Part shown: in pieces, positions 1 to 7,943 of the stretch
Position numbering within the stretch: the first letter of the stretch is position 1
Layout of the letters: each line of letters begins with the position of its first letter
Assembly: GCF_023534745.1 (NCBI RefSeq)
Contig: NZ_JAMHJQ010000004.1
Location: forward strand, 509,608-573,607
DNA from: Streptomyces sp. 35G-GA-8
GTDB lineage: Bacteria; Actinomycetota; Actinomycetes; Streptomycetales; Streptomycetaceae
DNA: 64,000 nt
Reading direction: 5' to 3'
Made by a program: the position numbers and the translations under genes
Notes under the pieces: model-generated
Told to the model about the DNA's origin: nothing
The model's database searches: none
What the model saw: only the letters and a program-made list of their open reading frames with translations

Positions 1-149
1 TACGCCGCGAAAGGTAATGAATTGCTCTGGAGCGGGATCCGGGGGCGCACCAGGGCCGCGGCGGTGGCGGCGGCGCGAGGAGAGTCCCGATCAGGCCATG
101 GGCAAAGACTTCATCAACCGGCCGGTGACCGGACGAACGCGGTAGACGC

Positions 150-188
150 CCGTGGCCCGTACGACGCGGGACGTCGTACGGGCCACGG
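150..188. terminator. Perfect 17-bp stem terminator
   Basis: CCGTGGCCCGTACGACG (150-166) pairs perfectly with 172-188 around a 5-nt loop. There is no T-tract, as is common for Streptomyces terminators. It lies 100 bp past the mmsA stop and could also end a gene entering from the left. Confidence 0.75.
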
Positions 189-229
189 CTGCGATCAGGC
201 CCGGGAGCGGTGCGTCCCGGGTGGTGCGC

Positions 230-260
230 TTCGAGAGTGGTGCGTTTCGAGAGTGGTGCG
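230..260. repeat. 15-bp direct repeat x2
   Basis: TTCGAGAGTGGTGCG occurs at 230-244 and 246-260, separated by one base, between the terminator hairpin and the mmsA stop codon. Degenerate GGTGCGTC copies continue to about 290. Probably replication slippage; no function inferred. Confidence 0.6.
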
Positions 261-290
261 TCCGGGCTTGGTCCGTCCGGGCGTGGTGCG

Positions 291-1790
291 TCAGTGGTTG
301 CGCGGGAACCCGAGGTCCACACCCGTCGGAGCCTCGGACGGGTCCGGCCAGCGGGTGGTGACCACCTTGCCGCGCGTGTAGAAGTGCACACCGTCGTTGC
401 CGTAGATGTGATGGTCGCCGAAGAGCGAGTCCTTCCAGCCACCGAAGGAGTGGTAGCCGACGGGCACCGGGATCGGTACGTTCACCCCGACCATGCCGGC
501 CTCGACCTCCAGCTGGAAGCGGCGGGCGGCGCCGCCGTCGCGGGTGAAGATGGCCGTGCCATTGCCGAAGGGCGAGGCGTTGATCAGGTCGACGCCCTCC
601 TCGTAGGTCTCCGTACGCAGCACGACCAGCACCGGGCCGAAGATCTCGTCACGGTACGCGTCGGAGTCGGTGGAGACCTTGTCGAGCAGCGAGAGCCCGA
701 TCCAGTGGCCTTCCTCGAAGCCCTCGACCGTGTGCCCCGTACCGTCCAGGACGACTTCGGCGCCCTGGGCCGCGGCGCCCGTGACATAGCCGGCGACCTT
801 GTCGCGGTGGGCCCTGGTGATGAGCGGGCCCATCTCGGAGGCCGGGTCGTTGCCGGGGCCGATCTTGATCTTCTCGGCGCGCTCGCGGATCTTGGCGACC
901 AGTTCGTCGCCGATCGCGCCCACCGCCACGACCGCGGAGATCGCCATGCAGCGCTCGCCGGCCGAACCGTAGGCGGCCGAGACCGCCGCGTCCGCGGCGG
1001 CGTCGAGGTCCGCGTCCGGCAGGACCAGCATGTGGTTCTTGGCGCCGCCGAGCGCCTGGACCCGCTTGCCGTTGGCGGCGGCCGTCGTGTGGATATAGCG
1101 GGCGATCGGGGTGGAGCCGACGAACGAGACCGCCGCCACATCCGGGTGGGCGAGCAGGGCGTCCACCGCGACCTTGTCGCCGTGCACGACATTCAGCACG
1201 CCGTCGGGCAGCCCGGCCTCGGCGGCCAGCTCCGCCAGCAGGTTCGCCGCCGAGGGGTCCTTCTCGCTGGGCTTGAGTACGAAGGTGTTGCCGCAGGCGA
1301 CCGCCAGCGGGAACATCCACATCGGCACCATCGCCGGGAAGTTGAACGGCGTGATGCCCGCGACGACGCCCAGCGGCTGGCGGATCGAGGAGACGTCGAC
1401 GCGGTTGGAGACCTGTGTGGACAGCTCGCCCTTGAGCTGGGTGGTGATCCCACAGGCCAGTTCGACGATCTCCAGGCCCCGGGCGACCTCGCCGAGCGCG
1501 TCCGAGTGCACCTTGCCGTGCTCGGCGGTGATCAGGGCCGCGATGTCCTCGCGGCGTGCGTCCAGCAGCGCGCGGTAGCGGAAGAGGATGCCCGTGCGCT
1601 GGGCGAGGGACGAGGTTCCCCAGGTGGCGTAGGCGGCCTTCGCGGCGGCGACCGCGCTGTCCACCTCCTCGGCGGAGGCGAGCGCGACCTGTGTGGTGAC
1701 GGCGCCGGTCGCCGGGTCGGTCACCGGGCCCCAGTTGCCCGACGCGCCCTCGACGGTCTTGCCACCGATCCAGTGGTTGACGGTCTTCAT
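291..1790 (-). CDS. mmsA: Methylmalonate-semialdehyde dehydrogenase, CoA-acylating (MmsA/IolA)
   Basis: NAD- and CoA-dependent aldehyde dehydrogenase converting malonate semialdehyde (last step of inositol breakdown) or methylmalonate semialdehyde (valine route) to acetyl- or propionyl-CoA. The 499-aa length is normal for the family. The cofactor-binding NFPAMVPMWMFPLA stretch lies near residue 150, and the nucleophile is Cys281 in GSAGERC. I start at ATG 1790, preceded by GAAGGAG at good spacing. An in-frame GTG at 1808 would add six residues and overlap iolD. Last gene of the iolC-aldolase-iolB-iolD-mmsA operon, so IolA is the better functional name here, although it may also serve valine catabolism. 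Confidence 0.95.
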   Translation of the reverse strand: MKTVNHWIGGKTVEGASGNWGPVTDPATGAVTTQVALASAEEVDSAVAAAKAAYATWGTSSLAQRTGILFRYRALLDARREDIAALITAEHGKVHSDALGEVARGLEIVELACGITTQLKGELSTQVSNRVDVSSIRQPLGVVAGITPFNFPAMVPMWMFPLAVACGNTFVLKPSEKDPSAANLLAELAAEAGLPDGVLNVVHGDKVAVDALLAHPDVAAVSFVGSTPIARYIHTTAAANGKRVQALGGAKNHMLVLPDADLDAAADAAVSAAYGSAGERCMAISAVVAVGAIGDELVAKIRERAEKIKIGPGNDPASEMGPLITRAHRDKVAGYVTGAAAQGAEVVLDGTGHTVEGFEEGHWIGLSLLDKVSTDSDAYRDEIFGPVLVVLRTETYEEGVDLINASPFGNGTAIFTRDGGAARRFQLEVEAGMVGVNVPIPVPVGYHSFGGWKDSLFGDHHIYGNDGVHFYTRGKVVTTRWPDPSEAPTGVDLGFPRNH

Positions 1791-1804
1791 TCCGTTGTGC
1801 TCCT

Positions 1805-3679
1805 TCACAGCTGGCGGCGGCGGGCGGCTACGTGCCGGTCGTACTGCTCACGGGCCTTGACCGCGGACGGACGCGTCGCGGTCTCGGCCACGGGGACATC
1901 CCACCACGCCTGGGCCGGCGGGACGCCCGACACAGTGTCTGCCGTTTCGGTCTCGACGTAGACACATGTGGGAACGTCGGCGGCGCGCGCCTCGGCCAGG
2001 GCTTCACGCAGGTCACGAACAGTCTTGGCACGGATCACCCGCATGCCGAGAGAGGCCGCGTTGGCGGCGAGATCGACGGGCAGCGGCGCGCCGGTGTAGG
2101 TCCCGTCGGGGGCACGGAAACGATAGGCCGTGCCGAACCGTTCCGCGCCGACCGTCTCGGACAGGCCGCCGATGGAGGCGTAGCCGTGGTTCTGGAGGAT
2201 CACCACCTTGAAGGGCAGCCGCTCCTGGACGGCGGTGACGATCTCGGTGGGGTTCATCAGATACGTACCGTCGCCGACGAGCGCCCAGACCGGCCGGCCC
2301 GGCGCCGCGAGCTGCACGCCGATGGCCGCCGGGATCTCGTAGCCCATGCAGGAGTAGCCGTACTCCACGTGGTATTGGTCACGGGAGCGGGCCCGCCACA
2401 GCTTGTGGAGATCGCCGGGGAGCGATCCGGCCGCGTTGATGACGATGTCCTCGCCAGTGACCAGGGCGTCGAGCGCGCCGAGGACCTGGGCCTGGGTGGG
2501 GCGTACGAGATCCTCGTCGGCGGTGAACGCGGCGGCGACGCGGTACTCCCAGCGCTCCTTGTCCTCGGTGTACTCGGCCGCGTAGGCGGGCGCGACACGG
2601 TGGCCGACGAGCCCCGCGGCGAGCAGTTGCAGGGCGGTACGGGCGTCCGCCACCAGGGGGTCGGCCGCGAGCTTGTGGGCGTCGAAGCCGGTGACATTGA
2701 GATTGAGGAAGTGGACGTCGGGGTTCGAGAAGAGCGTGCCGGACGCGGTGGAGAAGTCCGACCAGCGGGTGCCGACGCCGATCAGCAGATCGGCGGTCCT
2801 GGCCAGTTCATTGGCGGTGGCCGTGCCGGTGTGGCCGATGCCGCCGACCTCGCAGGGGTGGTCGTACGGCAGCGAGCCCTTGCCGGCCTGGGTGGCGGCG
2901 ACCGGAATCCCGGTCGCCTCGGCGAACGTGGCGAGCACGTCCTCCGCCGCGCTGTGGTGCACTCCGCCGCCCGCGACGAGCAGGGGACGGCGCGCTTCCC
3001 GTACCAGCCGTACCGCCTCGGCGAGTTCGTCGGGATCGGGCGCCTGACGGCGGACTCGCCAGACGCGTTCGGAGAAGAACTCCTCCGGCCAGTCGTACGC
3101 CTCCACCTGCACGTCCTGAGGGAGGGCGAGGGTGACGGCCCCGGTCTCGGCAGGGTCGCTGAGCACGCGCATCGCGGCGAGCGCGGCCGGGATCAGCGCC
3201 TCGGGGCGGGTGACCCGGTCGAAGTACGTGGAGACGGGCCGCAGGGCGTCATTGACGGTGATGTCGCCCGCGCTGGGCAGTTCGAGCTGTTGCAGGACGG
3301 GGTCGGCGGGACGGGTGGCGAAGGTGTCACCGGGGAGCAACAACACGGGGAGGCGGTTGATGGTGGCGAGAGCCGCACCGGTGACGAGGTTGGTGGCGCC
3401 GGGACCGATGGAGGTGGTCACGGCATGGGCGGACAGGCGGTTGCTCTGGCGGGCATAGCCGACGGCGGCGTGGACCATGGCCTGCTCATTGCGTCCCTGC
3501 AAGTACCTCATCTCCGAGGCGGACTCGACAAGGGCTTGGCCGATACCCGCCACGTTGCCGTGGCCGAAGATGCCCCAAGTGGCGTTGATCAAACGTTGCT
3601 TGTGGCCGTCCCGCTCGGTGTACTGCCGGGACAGGAAGCTGATCAGCGCCTGGGCGACGGTAAGACGACGCGTACTCAT
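1805..3679 (-). CDS. iolD: 3D-(3,5/4)-trihydroxycyclohexane-1,2-dione hydrolase (IolD)
   Basis: Thiamine-diphosphate enzyme that opens the diketo-inositol ring to 5-deoxy-D-glucuronate in the myo-inositol pathway. The 624-aa protein has an N-terminal pyrimidine-binding domain, a central domain and a C-terminal ThDP domain with the GDG...N metal motif (GDGTYLMNPTEI followed by QNHGYASIGGL). The open frame extends upstream to 4327, but that part is the shadow of iolB. The real start is ATG 3679 (MSTRRLTVAQ), overlapping the iolB stop by 4 nt, which implies translational coupling. Stop lies 14 nt before the mmsA start. Confidence 0.95.
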   Translation of the reverse strand: MSTRRLTVAQALISFLSRQYTERDGHKQRLINATWGIFGHGNVAGIGQALVESASEMRYLQGRNEQAMVHAAVGYARQSNRLSAHAVTTSIGPGATNLVTGAALATINRLPVLLLPGDTFATRPADPVLQQLELPSAGDITVNDALRPVSTYFDRVTRPEALIPAALAAMRVLSDPAETGAVTLALPQDVQVEAYDWPEEFFSERVWRVRRQAPDPDELAEAVRLVREARRPLLVAGGGVHHSAAEDVLATFAEATGIPVAATQAGKGSLPYDHPCEVGGIGHTGTATANELARTADLLIGVGTRWSDFSTASGTLFSNPDVHFLNLNVTGFDAHKLAADPLVADARTALQLLAAGLVGHRVAPAYAAEYTEDKERWEYRVAAAFTADEDLVRPTQAQVLGALDALVTGEDIVINAAGSLPGDLHKLWRARSRDQYHVEYGYSCMGYEIPAAIGVQLAAPGRPVWALVGDGTYLMNPTEIVTAVQERLPFKVVILQNHGYASIGGLSETVGAERFGTAYRFRAPDGTYTGAPLPVDLAANAASLGMRVIRAKTVRDLREALAEARAADVPTCVYVETETADTVSGVPPAQAWWDVPVAETATRPSAVKAREQYDRHVAARRRQL

Positions 3680-4674
3680 CGGGAATCCTCCTCGGCTCCG
3701 GCTGCGGCTCCGGCCCCGGATGCGGGTGCCGGTGCGTCTCCGGCTGTAGTTGCAGCTGTGGCCGCGGCCCCGGGCTCCGCGGGCGTGCCTTCGGGCTCGG
3801 CCCCCGCCTCGTACAGCGGCAGCCGGGGGTCGACGGCCAGCCCCGGCCACGTATCCCTGATCCAGCCGTGGTCGGGGTGGTCGCTGATCAGCCACTCCCG
3901 CGACTCCCCCGGCCCCGCCATCACGTTGAGGTAGTACATGTCCCGGCCCGGCGAGGCGATGGACGGGCCGTGCCAGCCGTCCGGGATCAGGACCGTGTCG
4001 CCCGTACGGACCTCGGCGAGGACGTCCGTCCCGCCGGGCCGGGACGGCGAGACCCGGTGATAGCCGAGACCGTCGCCGTCGATCTCGAAGTAGTAGATCT
4101 CCTCCAGCTCGGACTCGACGCCCGGCCGGTACTCGTCGTGTTTGTGCGGCGGGTACGACGACCAGTTGCCACCCGGGGTGATCACCTCGACCGCGATGAG
4201 CCGGTCGCACGCGAAGACCCCCGCCGCGCCGAAGTTGTTGACCTGGCGCGAGCAGCCGCCCGCGCCGCGCAGCTCGACCGGAACCTCCGGCGCGGGGCCG
4301 TAGCGAGCGGGGAGTCGTCGCTCGCACTTCGCTCCTGCCAGGGCGAAGCGGCCTCCCGCACCGGAGGCGATCTGTGCGTGGGCATCACGCGGCACGTACG
4401 CGAAGTCCGTGACTCCGCTGAACACGCTTTCCCTGCCCCGCAGTTCAAAGAGCTTGCCCTGCGTGCCCACCGTGCAACCGCCGGTGAGCGGAAGAACGAT
4501 CCACTCGCTGTCCCCGGCGGCCAGCTCGTGTGTACCGCCGGGCGGGAGCTCCAGGACACGCAGACTGCTGTGTGACCAGCCGGCCCGCCGTGGATCGATG
4601 TCGAGGGCGTACGGCCCCGACGCGGCGCTGCCCGCGGGTACGTACCGGCCGTACGGTTCGTGGTTGGTCGTCAT
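3676..4674 (-). CDS. iolB: 5-deoxy-glucuronate isomerase (IolB)
   Basis: Double-cupin isomerase converting 5-deoxy-glucuronate to 2-deoxy-5-keto-gluconate. The recognisable IolB core covers roughly residues 1-290, with the metal-binding motif PPHKHDE in the second half and YYFEIDGDG close by. About 40 extra C-terminal residues are an Ala/Gly/Pro/Glu-rich low-complexity tail, coded in a stretch of near-repetitive GGCTCCG triplets. ATG start at 4674, 16 nt after the upstream aldolase stop; the stop overlaps the iolD start (ATGA). Confidence 0.94.
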   Translation of the reverse strand: MTTNHEPYGRYVPAGSAASGPYALDIDPRRAGWSHSSLRVLELPPGGTHELAAGDSEWIVLPLTGGCTVGTQGKLFELRGRESVFSGVTDFAYVPRDAHAQIASGAGGRFALAGAKCERRLPARYGPAPEVPVELRGAGGCSRQVNNFGAAGVFACDRLIAVEVITPGGNWSSYPPHKHDEYRPGVESELEEIYYFEIDGDGLGYHRVSPSRPGGTDVLAEVRTGDTVLIPDGWHGPSIASPGRDMYYLNVMAGPGESREWLISDHPDHGWIRDTWPGLAVDPRLPLYEAGAEPEGTPAEPGAAATAATTAGDAPAPASGAGAAAGAEEDSR

Positions 4675-4690
4675 GAAGTCTCCGTACCCC

Positions 4691-5572
4691 CTAGAGCAGA
4701 CCCACGGCCGTATCGACGGCGCGGGCCACGTCCCCGTCGACCGGATAGAGCAGCGAACGGCCGACGACCAGCCCCCGGACGGTGGGCAGTTGCAGAGCCT
4801 TGCGCCATTTCTCGTACGCGCCCTCCTGATCGCCCCCGATCTCGCCGCCCAGCAGGACGGCCGGGAGTGTCGAGGTCTCCATCACCCGCGCCATATCGTC
4901 GGGGTCCTGGGTAACGGGAACCTTCAACCAGGTGTACGCGGAGGAACCGCCCAGTCCGGAGGCGATGGCGATCGAGCGCGTCACCGCGTCCGCGCCCAGA
5001 TCGGTGCGGAGCCGGCCGTCCGCGCGGTAGCAGATGAACGGCTCGACGAAGACCGGCAGCCGGCGTTCCGCCATGGCGTCGACGGCGCGGGCGGTGGCGT
5101 GGAGGGTGTCGAGGGAGCGCGGGTCCTCGTAGTCGATACGGAGGAGCAGTTTGCCCGCGTCGAAGCGGAGTCTGGCGAGGTCCTCGGGGCGGTGTCCGGT
5201 GAAGCGGTCGTCGAGTTCGAACGCGGCGCCGGCGAGCCCGCCGCGGTTCATGGAGCCGACGACGACGCGGTCCTCCAGGGCTCCGAGGAGCAGCAGGTCG
5301 TCGAGGATGTCCGCCGTGGCCAGGACGCCGTCGACACCGGGGCGGGACAGCGCAAGACAGAGCCGCTCCAGCAGATCGGCGCGGTTGGCCATGGCGAGGC
5401 GCCGGTCCCCGACGGCCAGGGCGCCGCGGGCGGGATGGTCCGCCGCGATGATCATCAGCCGGCCGCCGGCGCGCAGCAGGGGACGGCGGGTACGGCGGGC
5501 GGCGGCCTCGGCGACGGCCTCGGGGTGGTATGTACGCAGCCGGACCAGCTCGGACACGTCGACGCCGGTCAT
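4691..5572 (-). CDS. Cgl0159-type (beta/alpha)8 aldolase, probable IolJ role
   Basis: 293-aa TIM-barrel protein of the Cgl0159 / deoxyribose-phosphate-aldolase-like family, regularly found in actinobacterial inositol operons. Visible landmarks are IIAADHPARGAL near the N-terminus, a GKLLLRID strand with the probable Schiff-base lysine, and LKVPVTQDPDD late in the barrel. By position it should cleave 2-deoxy-5-keto-gluconate-6-phosphate to malonate semialdehyde and DHAP, the reaction done by class II aldolase IolJ in Bacillus; no iolJ homologue is otherwise present. The functional assignment is inference from context. Start overlaps the iolC stop by 4 nt. Confidence 0.8.
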   Translation of the reverse strand: MTGVDVSELVRLRTYHPEAVAEAAARRTRRPLLRAGGRLMIIAADHPARGALAVGDRRLAMANRADLLERLCLALSRPGVDGVLATADILDDLLLLGALEDRVVVGSMNRGGLAGAAFELDDRFTGHRPEDLARLRFDAGKLLLRIDYEDPRSLDTLHATARAVDAMAERRLPVFVEPFICYRADGRLRTDLGADAVTRSIAIASGLGGSSAYTWLKVPVTQDPDDMARVMETSTLPAVLLGGEIGGDQEGAYEKWRKALQLPTVRGLVVGRSLLYPVDGDVARAVDTAVGLL

Positions 5573-6663
5573 GAGAGGGCCTCGGGGGAACGCGCCGAAG
5601 AGCCCACCGCGGACGGCGCGGTGGCGGACGGCGTCATGGCGGAGGCAGCGGGATCCCCCACGACGACCCGTCCGTCCGCGAGCGTCCGGGTGACCTCCTC
5701 GTCGTAGGGCATCGCGGAGGAGCAGGCGAGACGGCCCGCGACGATGGCCCCGGCGGCGTTCGCGTACCGCATGACACGCTCCAGATCCCAGCCCGCGAGC
5801 AGTCCGTGGCAGAGGGCGCCGCCGAACGCGTCCCCCGCGCCGAGTCCGTTGACGACATCGACGGGGACGGGCGGCACCTCGGCCCGCGTGCCGTCCCGAT
5901 GGACGGCGAGCACACCCTTGGGCCCCTGTTTGACGACGGCCAGTTCGACCCCGGCGGCGAGCAGCGCCCGCGCGGCGGCATCGGGTTCACGCTCACCCAC
6001 GGCCACTTCGCACTCGTCGAGATTGCCCACGGCCACAGTGGCGTGGCGCAGGGCCCGCGCGTACACCGCGCCGGGCTCCGCGTCCGGCTCCGCGTCGGGC
6101 TCCGCGTCGGGCTCCGTGCCGGGCTCCGTGCCGTCCGGCCAGAACATCGGTCGCCAGTCGAGATCGAAGACGGTGATCCCCGATTTTCCGCGCGCCTCCA
6201 GCGCCGCGAGGGTCGCCGTACGGCTGGGCTCCGCGCACAGGCCGGTGCCGGTCATCCAGAAGATCCGGGCCGAGCGGATGGCGTCCAGGTTCAGTTCGCC
6301 CGGATGGATCTCCAGGTCGGGGGCCTTGGGCAGTCGGTAGAAGTAGAGCGGGAAATTGTCCGGCGGGAACACCTCGCAGAAGGTGACCGGGGTCGGATAG
6401 GCGTCCACCGCCGTCACCCAGCGGTCATCGACCTCGAACTCCCGCAGCGCCTGGTGCAGATAGTCCCCGAACGGGTCCCGGCCGGTACGAGTGATGACGG
6501 CGGTGTGCCGGCCGAGCCGGGCCGCCGCGACGGCGACATTGGTCGCGGAGCCGCCGAGGAACTTCCCGAAGGTCTCGACCTGGGCCAGCGGAACCCCGGT
6601 CCGCAGCGGATAGAGGTCCACCCCGATCCGGCCCATGGTGATGACGTCGTACGGCTCAGGCAT
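5569..6663 (-). CDS. iolC: 5-dehydro-2-deoxygluconokinase, PfkB family (IolC)
   Basis: ATP-dependent ribokinase-family kinase phosphorylating 2-deoxy-5-keto-gluconate. N-terminal VITMGRIGVDLYPL matches IolC, GGSATNVAVAAARLG is PfkB signature 1, and NGLGAGDAFGGAL is signature 2 with the catalytic Asp. At 364 aa it is longer than usual because of an acidic Glu-Pro-Asp-Ala repeat near residues 175-200, encoded by 12-bp tandem repeats, and a Ser/Ala-rich C-terminus. First gene of the minus-strand iol operon; ATG start with AAGGGA upstream. Confidence 0.92.
   Translation of the reverse strand: MPEPYDVITMGRIGVDLYPLRTGVPLAQVETFGKFLGGSATNVAVAAARLGRHTAVITRTGRDPFGDYLHQALREFEVDDRWVTAVDAYPTPVTFCEVFPPDNFPLYFYRLPKAPDLEIHPGELNLDAIRSARIFWMTGTGLCAEPSRTATLAALEARGKSGITVFDLDWRPMFWPDGTEPGTEPDAEPDAEPDAEPGAVYARALRHATVAVGNLDECEVAVGEREPDAAARALLAAGVELAVVKQGPKGVLAVHRDGTRAEVPPVPVDVVNGLGAGDAFGGALCHGLLAGWDLERVMRYANAAGAIVAGRLACSSAMPYDEEVTRTLADGRVVVGDPAASAMTPSATAPSAVGSSARSPEALS
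6072..6143. repeat. 12-bp tandem repeats inside iolC
   Basis: On the plus strand the unit GGGCTCCGCGTC, with variants ending GTGCC, is repeated about six times. It encodes an in-frame EPDA/EPGT acidic tract in the kinase. Being in frame it does not break the gene; copy number probably varies between strains. Confidence 0.8.
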
Positions 6664-6722
6664 GCGTGTCCCTTCGATTCGGCGGTCACTGCGACGTCAC
6701 TCCCACGTCCACGTCACCCCCA

Positions 6723-6751
6723 GGTGTAATGCCGCTCCGAGGCCATGTCAA
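6723..6751 (-). promoter_or_regulatory. Candidate iolC operon promoter with overlapping operator-like box
   Basis: On the minus strand TTGACA (6751-6746) is followed after 17 nt by TACACC (6728-6723), about 60 nt upstream of the iolC ATG. The -35 overlaps a symmetric AACGTT core (6750-6755) inside TGTCAACGTTTTGTCC, a plausible repressor site for the divergent iolC / IolE-like pair. A second TTGACA on the plus strand (6781-6786) lacks an obvious -10. Confidence 0.4.
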
Positions 6752-6817
6752 CGTTTTGTCCTTACATTCGGACCTAGGGCTTGACACTCTTTCCGCATGG
6801 CCGGAAAGCTGACCGGT

Positions 6818-7729
6818 ATGACCTCTTCCGTACCCACGTCCAACCGCATCCGGGTCGGGTCGGCCCCCGATTCCTGGGGCGTGTGGTTCCCCGACGACCC
6901 CCAGCAGGTTCCCTGGCAGCGCTTCCTCGACGAGGTAGCCGAGGCGGGCTACGAGTGGATCGAGCTCGGCCCGTACGGCTATCTCCCCTCCGATCCCGCC
7001 CGGCTGGGCGAGGAGACCGCCCGGCGCGGGCTGAAGGTCTCCGCCGGAACCGTCTTCACCGGACTGCATCACGGCCCCGCCGTCTGGGAGAAGACCTGGG
7101 CACATGTCGCGGACATCGCCGCGCTCACCCGGGCGATGGGTGCGGACCATCTGGTCGTCATCCCGTCGTTCTGGCGCGACGACAAGACGGGCGAGGTGCT
7201 GGAGGACCGCACCCTGACGGCGGAGCAGTGGCGCGATCTGACGGCGGGGACCGAGCGGCTCGGCCGCGAGGTGCGCGACCGGTACGGGCTGCGCATCGTC
7301 GTCCATCCGCACGCCGACACCCATATCGACAGCGAGGAGAACGTCAGCCGCTTCCTCGACGCGACCGATCCCGATCTGGTCTCGCTCTGTCTGGACACCG
7401 GGCACTACGCCTACTGCGGCGGAGACAGCGTCAAACTGATCGAGACCTACGGGGAGCGGATCGGCTATCTCCATCTCAAGCAGGTCGACCCCGAGATCCT
7501 CGCCGAGGTCGTCGCGGAGGAGGTGCCGTTCGGGCCGGCGGTCGGGCGCGGGGTGATGTGCGAGCCACCGGGCGGGGTTCCCGCACTTGAGCCGGTGCTC
7601 GCCGCGGCGCGGCGGCTGGATGTGGACCTCTTCGCCATCGTCGAACAGGACATGTACCCATGCCCTCCCGACAAACCGTTCCCGATCGCCGCGCGCACTC
7701 GCCGTTTCCTGCGGAGCTGCGGCGCCTGA
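6818..7729 (+). CDS. Sugar phosphate isomerase/epimerase-like TIM barrel, probable inosose dehydratase (IolE-like)
   Basis: 303-aa xylose-isomerase-like TIM barrel. GSAPDSWGVWFPDDP opens the barrel, VVHPHADTHI and LCLDTGHYAYCGGD carry metal-ligand His/Asp residues, and YLHLKQVDPEI and IVEQDMYPCP close it. Divergent from iolC, it most simply supplies the IolE step (scyllo-inosose to 3D-3,5/4-trihydroxycyclohexane-1,2-dione), which is otherwise missing; an IolH/IolI-type role cannot be excluded. ATG 6818 has GGAAAG upstream; the earlier in-frame ATG at 6797 has no ribosome binding site. Confidence 0.75.
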   Translation: MTSSVPTSNRIRVGSAPDSWGVWFPDDPQQVPWQRFLDEVAEAGYEWIELGPYGYLPSDPARLGEETARRGLKVSAGTVFTGLHHGPAVWEKTWAHVADIAALTRAMGADHLVVIPSFWRDDKTGEVLEDRTLTAEQWRDLTAGTERLGREVRDRYGLRIVVHPHADTHIDSEENVSRFLDATDPDLVSLCLDTGHYAYCGGDSVKLIETYGERIGYLHLKQVDPEILAEVVAEEVPFGPAVGRGVMCEPPGGVPALEPVLAAARRLDVDLFAIVEQDMYPCPPDKPFPIAARTRRFLRSCGA

Positions 7730-7775
7730 CGCGACACGTCCGCGCGGCCCCCTGACACCCGCGCGCCCCCTGACG

Positions 7776-7811
7776 CCCGGACGGGATCCGAAGAATCCCG
7801 TCCGGGTGTTT
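7776..7811 (+). terminator. Intrinsic terminator after the IolE-like gene
   Basis: CCCGGACGGGAT (7776-7787) pairs perfectly with 7795-7806 around a 7-nt loop, followed by TGTTT. It lies 47 bp past the stop codon. Confidence 0.85.
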
Positions 7812-7873
7812 CCGTATCTCCCTCCAACAGCCCCAGCAACCTCATTGATCCGATCTCTCCCCGCTTCGGCTTC

Positions 7874-7902
7874 TTGACAGGGACACGACTGCGGCAGGAT
7901 CG
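7874..7902 (+). promoter_or_regulatory. Candidate promoter of the GH95-like gene
   Basis: TTGACA at 7874-7879 is a perfect -35 hexamer. The nearest -10-like sequence is CAGGAT (7895-7900), at a short 15-nt spacing. Location 45-70 bp before the GTG start fits, but the -10 is weak. Confidence 0.35.
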
Positions 7903-7943
7903 TCCTAGTAAGGGAGATTTCCGAGCCGAAGACAGGGGACGTC

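Larger units (their letters stand above)
1..290. other. Flank of inositol operon, no gene assigned
   Basis: I see no convincing gene here. Frames 1 and 2 on the plus strand are open from the window edge (frame 2 stops at 145), so the 3' end of a convergent gene could be present. However, codon third positions in frame 2 are not G/C-biased and I do not recognise the peptide. The stretch holds a strong hairpin (150-188) and a short direct repeat (230-260). Confidence 0.5.

Noticed and set aside
98-145. Short frame MGKDFINRPV ending at 145
   Set aside because: No ribosome binding site, and upstream codons in the frame lack G/C bias; insufficient to call a partial gene.
3680-4327. Longer iolD frame of 840 codons
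   Set aside because: The extra N-terminus is an out-of-frame reading of iolB; the family start MSTRRLTVAQ fits ATG 3679 with 4-nt overlap.
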